NCBI GenBank assembly: GCA_945835085.1
Contig: CAMAIG010000148.1
Location: 1-5,229 of the forward strand
Direction: 5' to 3'
Length of the DNA stretch: 5,229 bases
Source of the DNA: an uncultured Ruminococcus sp.
GTDB lineage: Bacteria; Bacillota; Clostridia; Oscillospirales; Ruminococcaceae
Numbering within the stretch: the stretch's first letter is position 1; each line of letters begins with the position of its first letter. The notes under the pieces were generated by a model, which was not told the DNA's origin, searched no databases, and was given only the letters and a program-made list of their open reading frames with translations. The translations under genes and the position numbers were made by a program. Positions 1-5,213 of the stretch are shown piece by piece.

Positions 1-102
1 TATGGAAGTAAGACCCCTCAAAGACTATGAGGTTGATAGGCCAAAGGTGTAAGCATGGTGACATGTTCAGCCTGCTGGTACTAATCGGTCGAGGGCTTGA
101 CC
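1..102 (+). rRNA. rrl: 23S ribosomal RNA, 3' end (partial)
   Basis: These are the last ~100 bases of the large-subunit rRNA; the rest lies upstream of the window. The stretch with GACCCCT, the conserved GGTTGATAGGCC, and the terminal CTAATCGGTCGAGGGCTTGACC block is the universal 3' end of bacterial 23S rRNA. The mature end is set at the last CC of the conserved block and may be a few bases off. A 5S gene follows after a ~68-bp spacer rich in C and T, as expected in an rRNA operon. The family identity is certain; only the exact 3' boundary is inferred. Confidence 0.96.
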
Positions 103-170
103 TTCTATTCTCTCTCTTTTTCGATTCGCTTCGCTTTATTCGGTTTTGAAGGCTCTGACCTTCATAATTA

Positions 171-287
<117 letters not shown>

Positions 288-293
288 CTGATC

Positions 294-316
294 AGCCGGA
301 ACTCTCTGTTCCGGCT
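294..316 (+). other. Stem-loop between 5S rRNA and tRNA-Asn
   Basis: AGCCGGAAC (294-302) and GTTCCGGCT (308-316) form a perfect 9-bp stem with a 5-base loop (TCTCT). Only TATT follows, not a run of T, and the tRNA begins four bases after the stem. It could be a weak terminator that lets some transcription reach the tRNA, or a processing signal separating 5S from tRNA in the precursor. The stem is directly visible; the role is inferred. Confidence 0.6.
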
Positions 317-319
317 TAT

Positions 320-395
320 TCCTCAATAGCTCAGTCGGTAGAGCATGCGGCTGTTAACCGCAGGGTCGTTGGTTCGAGTCCAACTTGGGGAGCCA
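320..395 (+). tRNA. tRNA-Asn (anticodon GTT)
   Basis: A full 76-nt tRNA. The acceptor arms TCCTCAA (320-326) and TTGGGGA (385-391) pair over 7 bp with one T-G wobble; the discriminator is G392 and the CCA at 393-395 is encoded. The anticodon stem (346-350 with 358-362) encloses loop CTGTTAA, giving anticodon GTT (353-355) for asparagine. The T-loop GGTTCGAGTCC is canonical. It follows the 5S gene by ~32 bp and is probably co-transcribed with the rRNA operon. The 3' ends of tRNA genes are common integration targets, relevant because mobile-element-like genes follow, but no second copy of this 3' end occurs in the window. Confidence 0.97.
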
Positions 396-402
396 AGCAA
401 AT

Positions 403-478
403 TTTAAGGCGAACTAATAACGAGGTCAGAGAGTAATGTTTGTTTCACTCTTCTTCCTCGGCGTTAGGTCGCCTTAAA
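403..478 (+). repeat. 76-nt imperfect inverted repeat / long hairpin just after the tRNA
   Basis: TTTAAGGCGA (403-412) pairs perfectly with TCGCCTTAAA (469-478). After one mismatch, CTAA (414-417) pairs with TTAG (464-467), and after a small internal loop CGAGG (421-425) pairs with CCTCG (456-460). An inner stem AGAGT (430-434) / ACTCT (447-451) closes a 12-base loop. There is no T-run after it on either strand, so it is not a standard intrinsic terminator. It begins 8 bases after the tRNA CCA. It may be a processing or terminating structure of the rRNA operon, a miniature repeat element, or part of an attachment region. I see no coding potential here. Confidence 0.75.
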
Positions 479-492
479 TCGTTATATATGGC

Positions 493-510
493 CATTTTAC
501 GCATTTTACG
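493..510 (+). repeat. Tandem 9-bp direct repeat
   Basis: CATTTTACG occurs twice with no spacer (493-501 and 502-510). It lies between the long hairpin at 403-478 and the terminator at 542-587, in a stretch without a gene. Two tandem copies could be a binding site for a regulator or a replication protein, or a chance slippage product. Only the repeat itself is certain. Confidence 0.5.
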
Positions 511-530
511 ATCAAGAGTAGTTTATATAT

Positions 531-553
531 GTATGGAAGCAGGGCTTCCGTAT
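531..553 (+). promoter_or_regulatory. Candidate anti-terminator hairpin overlapping the terminator
   Basis: GTATGGAAGC (531-540) can pair with GCTTCCGTAT (544-553), giving 10 bp with two G-T wobbles and a 3-base loop (AGG). The second arm is also the 5' arm of the terminator at 542-583, so the two hairpins are mutually exclusive. The first arm closely matches the terminator 3' arm (TATGGAAGC versus TACGGAAGCC). This 1:2 versus 2:3 layout is that of an attenuator. The terminator stem is longer and should win unless something blocks it, such as a ribosome, protein or antisense RNA. Regulatory function is inferred. Confidence 0.45.
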
Positions 554-587
554 GCTTACGTTTATGTAAGTGTACGGAAGCCCTTTT
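542..587 (+). terminator. Strong intrinsic terminator
   Basis: GGGCTTCCGTA (542-552) pairs with TACGGAAGCCC (573-583), and the stem continues inward to an 18-bp helix with two G-T wobbles and a 6-base loop (GTTTAT, 560-565). TTTTCTT follows at once. This is a textbook Rho-independent terminator on the plus strand. It could end the rRNA/tRNA-Asn transcript, act as a leader terminator upstream of the operon that starts at 671, or both. A competing hairpin at 531-553 favours a regulatory role. Confidence 0.88.
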
Positions 588-591
588 CTTG

Positions 592-623
592 TTGTAAATA
601 TAAAAATGGGCACTGTTTATAAA
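592..623 (+). promoter_or_regulatory. Weak candidate promoter for the replication-like operon
   Basis: TTGTAA (592-597) could serve as a -35 box. TTTATA (616-621, 18-bp spacing) or the overlapping TATAAA (618-623, 20-bp spacing, with TG three bases before it) could be the -10. Transcription would start near 630 and give a ~40-base leader before the first gene at 671. The boxes are imperfect and the region is AT-rich, so chance matches are easy. If the promoter is real, the operon is independent of the terminator just upstream. Confidence 0.3.
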
Positions 624-670
624 TGCAACCCGAATAATCTTGTTCACCGAAAACGGAAAGGAAGAACACC

Positions 671-859
671 ATGTCAGTAGAAATGAATTTTTACTTATCC
701 AACAGCGATTACAATAAGCTCCGACTCCTGAAAAGGTCGGACAGGAAAGATGGCAAGACCTACAACGATTATGCAGCCGAGCTTCTCAGCGAAGCAATTC
801 AGAGAAAATATCGTGAGTATGATAGAAATGACCTCATCATACATCGTGAGGACGATTAA
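671..859 (+). CDS. Small ribbon-helix-helix-like protein, possible repressor
   Basis: A 62-aa, highly charged protein. The predicted layout is a short strand (about residues 3-9, VEMNFYL), a helix (11-24), a turn, and a second helix starting TYNDYAAELLSEAI (about 30-48). This matches the ribbon-helix-helix fold of small dimeric repressors such as CopG-type copy-number regulators and relaxosome accessory proteins, and the length fits. The start is supported by AAAGGAAG at 657-664, 6-8 bases before ATG. It is the first gene of a three-gene operon whose last gene looks like a replication initiator, so a role in copy-number or operon autoregulation is plausible. The fold is judged by eye; the function is inferred. 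Confidence 0.72.
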   Translation: MSVEMNFYLSNSDYNKLRLLKRSDRKDGKTYNDYAAELLSEAIQRKYREYDRNDLIIHREDD

Positions 860-877
860 CATACGGGAGTGAGAAAA

Positions 878-1222
878 ATGGCGAACTATTCCATATCTGA
901 ACTGATAAAGATCGTCGAAGCGGATACTATATTTATTCCGAAGAGTGTTGCTCTGCGTAATGATGTGTATGATGCCAGCAAGACATTGTTCGGCGTTGTG
1001 TTCACCGACTGCGTAGAGGATCTCCAAGCATACGGAAGTGTAATCGACGGAGAAACTGTCGGAAAGCTGATGAAGGACTATGTGATGGATATGACAATCG
1101 CAGATATTCAGCTGGAATGTATGTGTTCATCGGCAATGGCTTCGGCTGCAAGGAGCGAAACCGTGATGCTCATAAACAAGACCAATCTTCTTGAATGCTT
1201 ACGGGAAAGACAGGTGATATGA
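878..1222 (+). CDS. Hypothetical protein, 114 aa
   Basis: I do not recognise this protein. It is 114 aa, mildly acidic, and looks mostly helical, with a Cys/Met-containing stretch LECMCSSAMASAA around residues 80-92. No signal peptide, membrane segment or catalytic motif is visible. The start is ATG at 878, because GGGAG (865-869) sits 8 bases before it; an in-frame GTG at 869 overlaps that ribosome binding site and is unlikely to be used. The gene follows the small ribbon-helix-helix-like gene by 18 bp and ends one base before the ATG of the replication-like gene. Translation of the two is therefore probably coupled. Its place suggests a role in the replication module, but this is guilt by association. 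Confidence 0.75.
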   Translation: MANYSISELIKIVEADTIFIPKSVALRNDVYDASKTLFGVVFTDCVEDLQAYGSVIDGETVGKLMKDYVMDMTIADIQLECMCSSAMASAARSETVMLINKTNLLECLRERQVI

Positions 1223-1223
1223 T

Positions 1224-2594
1224 ATGCAATATCTTATAACACCGCTGTTGGAAGTGCTTAATCCCACAAACACCGTATCCCGAAACCGTTTGTTGTCCTT
1301 TGCTATAGGCAATGCCGAAGCGGAGATATATAACTGTCTTATCGCAAAGCACGTCTATTACAACAATCAGGGCAAGCTTACCGAAGGCGGTTGGTTTTAT
1401 TCAACAGTTAAGGATCTTCATCTGAGCAGCGGTTATGCCGAGGACGCACAAAAGACCGCTATCAGACACCTTATCAAGCACGGACTTATTGAGAGTGAGC
1501 TGAAAGGCTTGCCGGCAAAAAGGTATTTCAGAATAATTCCCGATGTGGATAAGCTGAACTCTTTGATGAAATCGGGAGAGGAAATACAGGAAGCCGTTAC
1601 CCGGCGGTACGATGACGAAATAAAGAAACGCTCAGACCGCAGGAAAAAGAAAAAGCTTAGAATAATCGAAGTCACAGATACAAGCGTAAAAGAAAGTGAC
1701 ACTATTGATACTATAAATGAAGATACCGCTTCGGAAACTTCTTCGGAGGTGGTTATGGAGGAAGTTACAGGCTACGCACTGTCTTCTGCTGATGTTCGGA
1801 GCGATGTTTCCGAAGTCACTCAGGTAGATGATCCTGATTCCTATATTGGTAGTAACTATAGTTGCCCGACACCTTTTTACGTCCCTGGTGTCTGTTCCCC
1901 TGCATACGGGGGAACAAGTCCTCCCGAACCCCGGACGGAAATTAAAGAAAATATAAATCAAAGATATTTTTTTGAAAATCAATCCTTCATTCCTTCTGCG
2001 CAAAACGAGAATTTTGTTGCTGTTGAAAGAGGGAAGAAGAGAGAAAAACGCAAATTATCTTTCAGGGAGATCATCGAGGAGCTTGGTTGTGACTATGGGG
2101 ATTGCGAATACTTATTCGGCTTTTACCCGAACAGCGAAAGTGACCTTCGGGATTTTAGCGATGTGGACAGAGGGTGCAGCAAGTTTACCTTTCCCGAAAC
2201 TCTGCGTATCGACCGAAAGACAGTGCTGGCTGCTTTGAAGTTTCTATGTGCAAGTGAGTATTACTCATATCAGCGGAACGGAGATGAATCTTCCTTAAAG
2301 GGATTTATTGATGTCACACTGGGAATTATGGCTGACCTTATCATGGCTGATGATTTTAAGTTCAACGGCAAATTCGTTTCATACACAGAGGTCATTGATG
2401 AGGTGAACGCTATCGTTCGTGAGTACGGCGGTTTGTATGAGTTCATCGTCGATTTTTACTATGAGTGGGGCAGAATCCTTCGGGAAGAGGGAAGCAGTAT
2501 TCGTAACAAGGCTGCATACATGAAAGTACGAATGTGGGACTGGATGAGGCGATGGCAGATAGAGAAGGAGAGCATTATTGCGGAGTTTGAATAA
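1224..2594 (+). CDS. Winged-helix replication-initiator-like protein
   Basis: A 456-aa protein. Residues ~15-108 look like a winged-helix DNA-binding domain: a leading segment, a helix-turn-helix where STVKDLHLSSGYAEDAQKTAIRHLIKHGLIE (60-90) ends in a recognition helix, then a wing with GLPAKRYFRI (95-104). This ending is typical of N-terminal domains of phage, plasmid and integrative-element replication proteins. A basic patch follows (about 133-146, KKRSDRRKKKK), then an acidic, Ser/Thr-rich and Pro-rich linker (~150-275). A structured C-terminal part (276-456) contains several Trp/Tyr-rich helices near 405-445. It is probably cytoplasmic and binds an origin. AGGTG at 1212-1216 supports the ATG, and one base separates it from the upstream stop, so coupling is likely. 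A DnaD-like primosome role or a transcription factor are alternatives. The C-terminal domain is not recognised. Confidence 0.75.
   Translation: MQYLITPLLEVLNPTNTVSRNRLLSFAIGNAEAEIYNCLIAKHVYYNNQGKLTEGGWFYSTVKDLHLSSGYAEDAQKTAIRHLIKHGLIESELKGLPAKRYFRIIPDVDKLNSLMKSGEEIQEAVTRRYDDEIKKRSDRRKKKKLRIIEVTDTSVKESDTIDTINEDTASETSSEVVMEEVTGYALSSADVRSDVSEVTQVDDPDSYIGSNYSCPTPFYVPGVCSPAYGGTSPPEPRTEIKENINQRYFFENQSFIPSAQNENFVAVERGKKREKRKLSFREIIEELGCDYGDCEYLFGFYPNSESDLRDFSDVDRGCSKFTFPETLRIDRKTVLAALKFLCASEYYSYQRNGDESSLKGFIDVTLGIMADLIMADDFKFNGKFVSYTEVIDEVNAIVREYGGLYEFIVDFYYEWGRILREEGSSIRNKAAYMKVRMWDWMRRWQIEKESIIAEFE
1854..1915. repeat. Two small inverted repeats within the replication-like gene
   Basis: AACTATAGTT (1854-1863) is a perfect 10-bp palindrome. 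GTTCCCC (1894-1900) and GGGGAAC (1909-1915) form a 7-bp stem around an 8-base loop. Both lie in the part encoding the disordered linker, where protein constraint is low. In RepA_N-family plasmids the origin lies inside the rep gene, in its middle, so this is a possible origin or initiator site. I do not see the direct-repeat iterons that would strengthen the idea, and chance is a fair alternative. Confidence 0.35.
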
Positions 2595-2625
2595 AAAACA
2601 GCACCCGCTTGTGACGAGTGCTGTT
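2593..2625 (-). terminator. Intrinsic terminator of the MATE-kinase gene
   Basis: AACAGCAC (2597-2604) and GTGCTGTT (2618-2625) form an 8-bp stem with a 13-base loop. Read on the minus strand, the stem is followed by a run of T (the complement of A2593-A2598), giving a Rho-independent terminator 26 bases after the minus-strand stop codon. On the plus strand the hairpin directly follows the replication-like stop codon but has only a broken T-tract (TTATGATGTT), so it would end plus-strand transcripts less well. Confidence 0.8.
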
Positions 2626-2650
2626 ATGATGTTCTGATCTACAAATTTGA

Positions 2651-4606
2651 TTATTTGTTCATAGTAAAATTCGCCAGATAATCCAGCACCTTATCAACGC
2701 TTTCGTTAATTCCCTGAGAGCTGTCAACTACAAAATCATACATTGATTCATCGCCCCATTCCTGCCCTGAAATGTTCTTGTAATATGCAGCTCGTGCAGT
2801 ATCAGAGCGACGAATGCTAATTTCTGCCTGCTCACGGCTATCATTATATACGCTCATTATGCGTTCAATGCGCCATTTCAGCGGTGCTTTTATAAAAATA
2901 CGCACAACGTCCGGGTGTTCCTTCAACACATAATCAGCTGCCCTGCCTACAATAACACAGCTGCCATTCTCGGCAATTCGTTCGATAATCTTATGCTGTG
3001 CGATAACAGCCGCACCTACTGCGTTTTTGGTAAGATACAAATCACGCAATAACATGGGGGAATTCTTGTTTATATCCGAGATAAACTCCTTATCAAGTCC
3101 GCTTTCCTCGGCTGCAATAGCAGTCACTTCCTTGTAATAGAAAGGAATTTCCAATTTTTCTGCAACAAGCCTGCCGATTTCCTTGCCTGATGAACCGTGT
3201 TCCCTTGCTATCGTAATGATAACACCGGGTTTTGATTGCTTGATAACAGCCTCGTGTATTTGACTGTTCTTATTATGCACAGGATATGGATTATTAAAAA
3301 ATCTTGCTGCAAGGATAAAGCCAATCACCGATACGATGCTGTCTGTCACAGGATATGTCAGCCAGAAATAGGAAAGTCCGAATCTTGAGAAAAGATAAGC
3401 AAGCGGCACGAACAAGCATACAGTACGAATTACCGTCAGTGCGGAGCTGGTAAGGCTTTTGCCAACCGCTTGAAACAATACCGGGTAAGTAAGTGATATT
3501 GCTAAAGGAATAAAGCTGATACCTATGATACGGAATGCAACTATGCCATCCCTGATAACCTGTTCATCCGACGAAAACAGACGAAGCATCGGTTCGGGAA
3601 TCAGTTCAAAGCAGAGAGTTCCGAGTACCATAAGCCCTGCACCGAACAAAAGCGCAGTGTTCAGAGTTTTCCTGCATCGGTCTATCTTCTTGGCGGCGTA
3701 GTTGAAGCTTATCACAGGAACAACACAGGTCTGCATTGCACCTACGGGAATGAAGAAAAAAGTCTGCCATTTGTAATAAAGCCCAAGTACAGTTACAGCA
3801 GCGTCCGAAAAAGTTGCAAGAATCATATTAAGACCGAATATGTACAGCGTATATGCTGATTGCATCAGAATGTTCGGCACGCCGAGCTTGAATATTTTTC
3901 CCACATAGTGCGGATATTTTTTGATTTCGGGTGAACGGTAAAATCCTTTTAGCATAACCATGAGTGCAGCCACAACTTGTCCTGCTACTGTTGCAACAGC
4001 AGCACCCGCAATTCCCATTTGAGGAAGTCCGAACATACCAAAAATAAGTATTGGGTCTAAAATAATATTTGTAATTGCACCGAATATCTGTGCAGCCATC
4101 GGCGTTTTCATATCACCTCGTGCTTGAAGCACTTTCGTCCAAACACTTTCAAAAAACAAACCAAAACTAAAGACGCAAACGATTCGCCCATAAACTATAA
4201 CGTCGGCAATGACTTCCGGAGAGGTGCTCTGAAGTTTTGCGTAAAGCGGCATACAAGCGTAGCATACCACGGAAAAAACAACCCACAAAACAACAGCAAG
4301 CGGCGTTCCCATGCCTGCGTATTCGTTTGCTTTTTTCTCCTGACCGATACCGAGCTTAGCCGCCATTGCAGTATTAATTCCGACACCCGTACCAACCGCT
4401 AAAGCAATCATCAGAAGCTGAAGCGGATAAACGATGGAAAGAGCTGTTAATCCCGAAGCGGAATTTTTTCCTACAAAAAAGCTGTCTATAATATTATAAA
4501 GTGCTTGTATGAGCTGTGCCAACATCACCGGCGGAGCCATTTTAAACAGAATTTTACTTATTTTCTCCGCACCGAAATAATCACTTTGTTGTTTTATATT
4601 TTCCAC
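2651..4606 (-). CDS. MATE-family transporter fused to a cytidylate-kinase-like domain
   Basis: A 651-aa two-domain membrane protein. Residues 1-440 are a complete MATE transporter of the MepA-like type: MAPPVMLAQLIQALYNIID (23-41), LQARGDMKTPM (160-170), NIILDPILIFG (180-190) and VPVISFNYAAKK (296-307), with about 12 hydrophobic segments. MATE proteins export cationic drugs or metabolites using Na+ or H+ gradients. Residues ~461-648 match cytidylate-kinase-like (P-loop) proteins: ITIAREHGSSGKEIG (464-478), CVIVGRAADYVL (550-561), RSDTARAAYY (600-609) and WGD (617-619). That part should be cytoplasmic; its substrate is unknown. The GTG start at 4606 is chosen because GGGAGA lies 5 bases upstream and a promoter lies 53 bases away. 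Longer reading-frame extensions run across the divergent excisionase-like gene. It is transcribed alone and is likely cargo, possibly resistance or self-protection. Confidence 0.93.
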   Translation of the reverse strand: MENIKQQSDYFGAEKISKILFKMAPPVMLAQLIQALYNIIDSFFVGKNSASGLTALSIVYPLQLLMIALAVGTGVGINTAMAAKLGIGQEKKANEYAGMGTPLAVVLWVVFSVVCYACMPLYAKLQSTSPEVIADVIVYGRIVCVFSFGLFFESVWTKVLQARGDMKTPMAAQIFGAITNIILDPILIFGMFGLPQMGIAGAAVATVAGQVVAALMVMLKGFYRSPEIKKYPHYVGKIFKLGVPNILMQSAYTLYIFGLNMILATFSDAAVTVLGLYYKWQTFFFIPVGAMQTCVVPVISFNYAAKKIDRCRKTLNTALLFGAGLMVLGTLCFELIPEPMLRLFSSDEQVIRDGIVAFRIIGISFIPLAISLTYPVLFQAVGKSLTSSALTVIRTVCLFVPLAYLFSRFGLSYFWLTYPVTDSIVSVIGFILAARFFNNPYPVHNKNSQIHEAVIKQSKPGVIITIAREHGSSGKEIGRLVAEKLEIPFYYKEVTAIAAEESGLDKEFISDINKNSPMLLRDLYLTKNAVGAAVIAQHKIIERIAENGSCVIVGRAADYVLKEHPDVVRIFIKAPLKWRIERIMSVYNDSREQAEISIRRSDTARAAYYKNISGQEWGDESMYDFVVDSSQGINESVDKVLDYLANFTMNK

Positions 4607-4658
4607 ATTATTCTCCCGCAAATTCCGATAAGTCGAGCAGTTTATGCCCGTTAAATAG

Positions 4659-4687
4659 ATTATACCACACCCATCGCAAAGAATCAA
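4659..4687 (-). promoter_or_regulatory. Promoter of the MATE-kinase gene
   Basis: Read on the minus strand, TTGATT (4687-4682), a 17-bp spacer and a perfect TATAAT (4664-4659) form a sigma-A-type promoter. TG one base before the -10 adds an extended -10 element. The predicted start near 4652 gives a ~45-base leader to the GTG at 4606. No clear operator repeat is visible. The promoter lies in the 112-bp divergent gap before the excisionase-like gene, so that protein could affect it. Confidence 0.8.
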
Positions 4688-4718
4688 GAAATATTTACAC
4701 AGAAAGGCAGGTGATAAC

Positions 4719-4934
4719 TTGGAGAACAAAAGTATAGAGGAGATAGAGAGTTCAAACAAAAATTTTCTGAGTACAACAGAGGTTGCAGCGGTGCTGGGAA
4801 TTTCAACTAACACGTTCAGAAAGAGAGCAGATGAATATGCGAAGCTGTTCCCGGTCGAGAGGGTAGGGAAAAGATACAGAATACCCAAAGCTCCGTTCAT
4901 CGCTTATGTCAGAACCGGAAAATCATTTATGTAA
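4719..4934 (+). CDS. Excisionase-like helix-turn-helix protein
   Basis: A 71-aa basic DNA-binding protein. After an acidic N-terminal tail (1-14), LSTTEVAAVLGISTNTFRKR (17-36) is a MerR/excisionase-type helix-turn-helix. It is followed by a wing with FPVERVGKRYRIPKAPF (44-60). Such proteins bend DNA to direct integrase toward excision, or act as small regulators. The TTG start at 4719 has AGGTGAT at 4709-4715 just upstream, the same box seen before the replication-like gene. It is divergent from the MATE-kinase gene, with a 112-bp gap. A 17-codon ORF follows 15 bases after its stop. Excisionase genes usually sit beside an integrase; none is visible here, though the window ends soon after. A purely regulatory role is the alternative. 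Confidence 0.82.
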   Translation: MENKSIEEIESSNKNFLSTTEVAAVLGISTNTFRKRADEYAKLFPVERVGKRYRIPKAPFIAYVRTGKSFM

Positions 4935-4949
4935 AAGGAGTGATGCGTT

Positions 4950-5003
4950 ATGAGTAACAGGATCAGAGATTCTCCCACGGGAGTAAATACGGTTGTCTAT
5001 TAA
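4950..5003 (+). CDS. 17-aa peptide ORF, possible leader peptide or gene remnant
   Basis: ATG at 4950 opens a 17-codon frame (MSNRIRDSPTGVNTVVY) ending in TAA. AAGGAG at 4935-4940 sits 9 bases upstream, an excellent ribosome binding site directly after the excisionase-like stop. A small hairpin (CTCC 4972-4975 / GGAG 4980-4983) lies inside it. The structured non-coding region at 5011-5213 follows, so it may be a leader peptide whose translation affects downstream folding. It may instead be the start of a truncated or frameshifted gene. I see no continuation in other frames. Confidence 0.45.
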   Translation: MSNRIRDSPTGVNTVVY

Positions 5004-5010
5004 CTTTTCT

Positions 5011-5041
5011 CCTTAGTATGGTTTCATTTCTGCTATTAAGG
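5011..5041 (+). other. Stem-loop 1 of the structured region
   Basis: CCTTAGTA (5011-5018) pairs with TATTAAGG (5034-5041) over 8 bp with one G-T wobble, around a 15-base loop. A competing small hairpin AGGC/GCCT (5039-5042 with 5046-5049) shares its 3' arm. Moderate stability; the function is unknown. Confidence 0.5.
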
Positions 5042-5061
5042 CATAGCCTCCTATTCCGGTG

Positions 5062-5098
5062 TTCAACCGGGTTGTTTGCCTCTTTCAACTCGGTTGAA
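5062..5098 (+). other. Stem-loop 2, 13-bp stem
   Basis: TTCAACCGGGTTG (5062-5074) pairs with CAACTCGGTTGAA (5086-5098) over 13 bp with a single G-T wobble, leaving an 11-base loop (TTTGCCTCTTT). It is followed by TATTCGGG, not a T-run, so it is not an intrinsic terminator. Among the structures in this region it is the least likely to be chance. Confidence 0.75.
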
Positions 5099-5193
5099 TA
5101 TTCGGGATAACGTGTGAGTTTGCATGCTTTTGTTCTGAGAGGGCTGACGCAGGAATTTGTAAAATACGAGGGGGTTGGAAGATAGCAAGCGTA

Positions 5194-5213
5194 GATTTGA
5201 GATATCTCAAATC
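5194..5213. repeat. Perfect 20-bp palindrome
   Basis: GATTTGAGAT (5194-5203) is followed directly by its exact reverse complement ATCTCAAATC (5204-5213), with no spacer. A spacerless palindrome is a typical binding site for a dimeric protein such as a repressor, recombinase or relaxosome component, and is less suited to an RNA hairpin. It lies near the window edge, upstream of unseen genes. Confidence 0.85.

Noticed and set aside
440..622. 60-codon plus-strand open frame after the tRNA
   Set aside because: It runs through the long hairpin, the tandem repeat and the strong terminator, lacks a convincing ribosome binding site, and its protein has no recognisable character.
647..656. CCG-AAAA-CGG mini inverted repeat as a repressor operator upstream of the 671 gene
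   Set aside because: A 3-bp stem is too short to claim; it could be chance.
695..2003. Several minus-strand open frames (695-1027, 1170-1352, 1433-1702, 1632-2003)
   Set aside because: They are antisense to the well-supported plus-strand operon and lack clear ribosome binding sites or recognisable proteins.
4124..4402. Open frames at 4124-4402 (+) and 4195-4395 (-)
   Set aside because: Both fall inside the MATE-domain coding region in other frames; the MATE motifs there are unmistakable.
5099..5145. TPP riboswitch suggested by CTGAGA at 5135-5140
   Set aside because: The other conserved thiamine-pyrophosphate riboswitch segments are absent.
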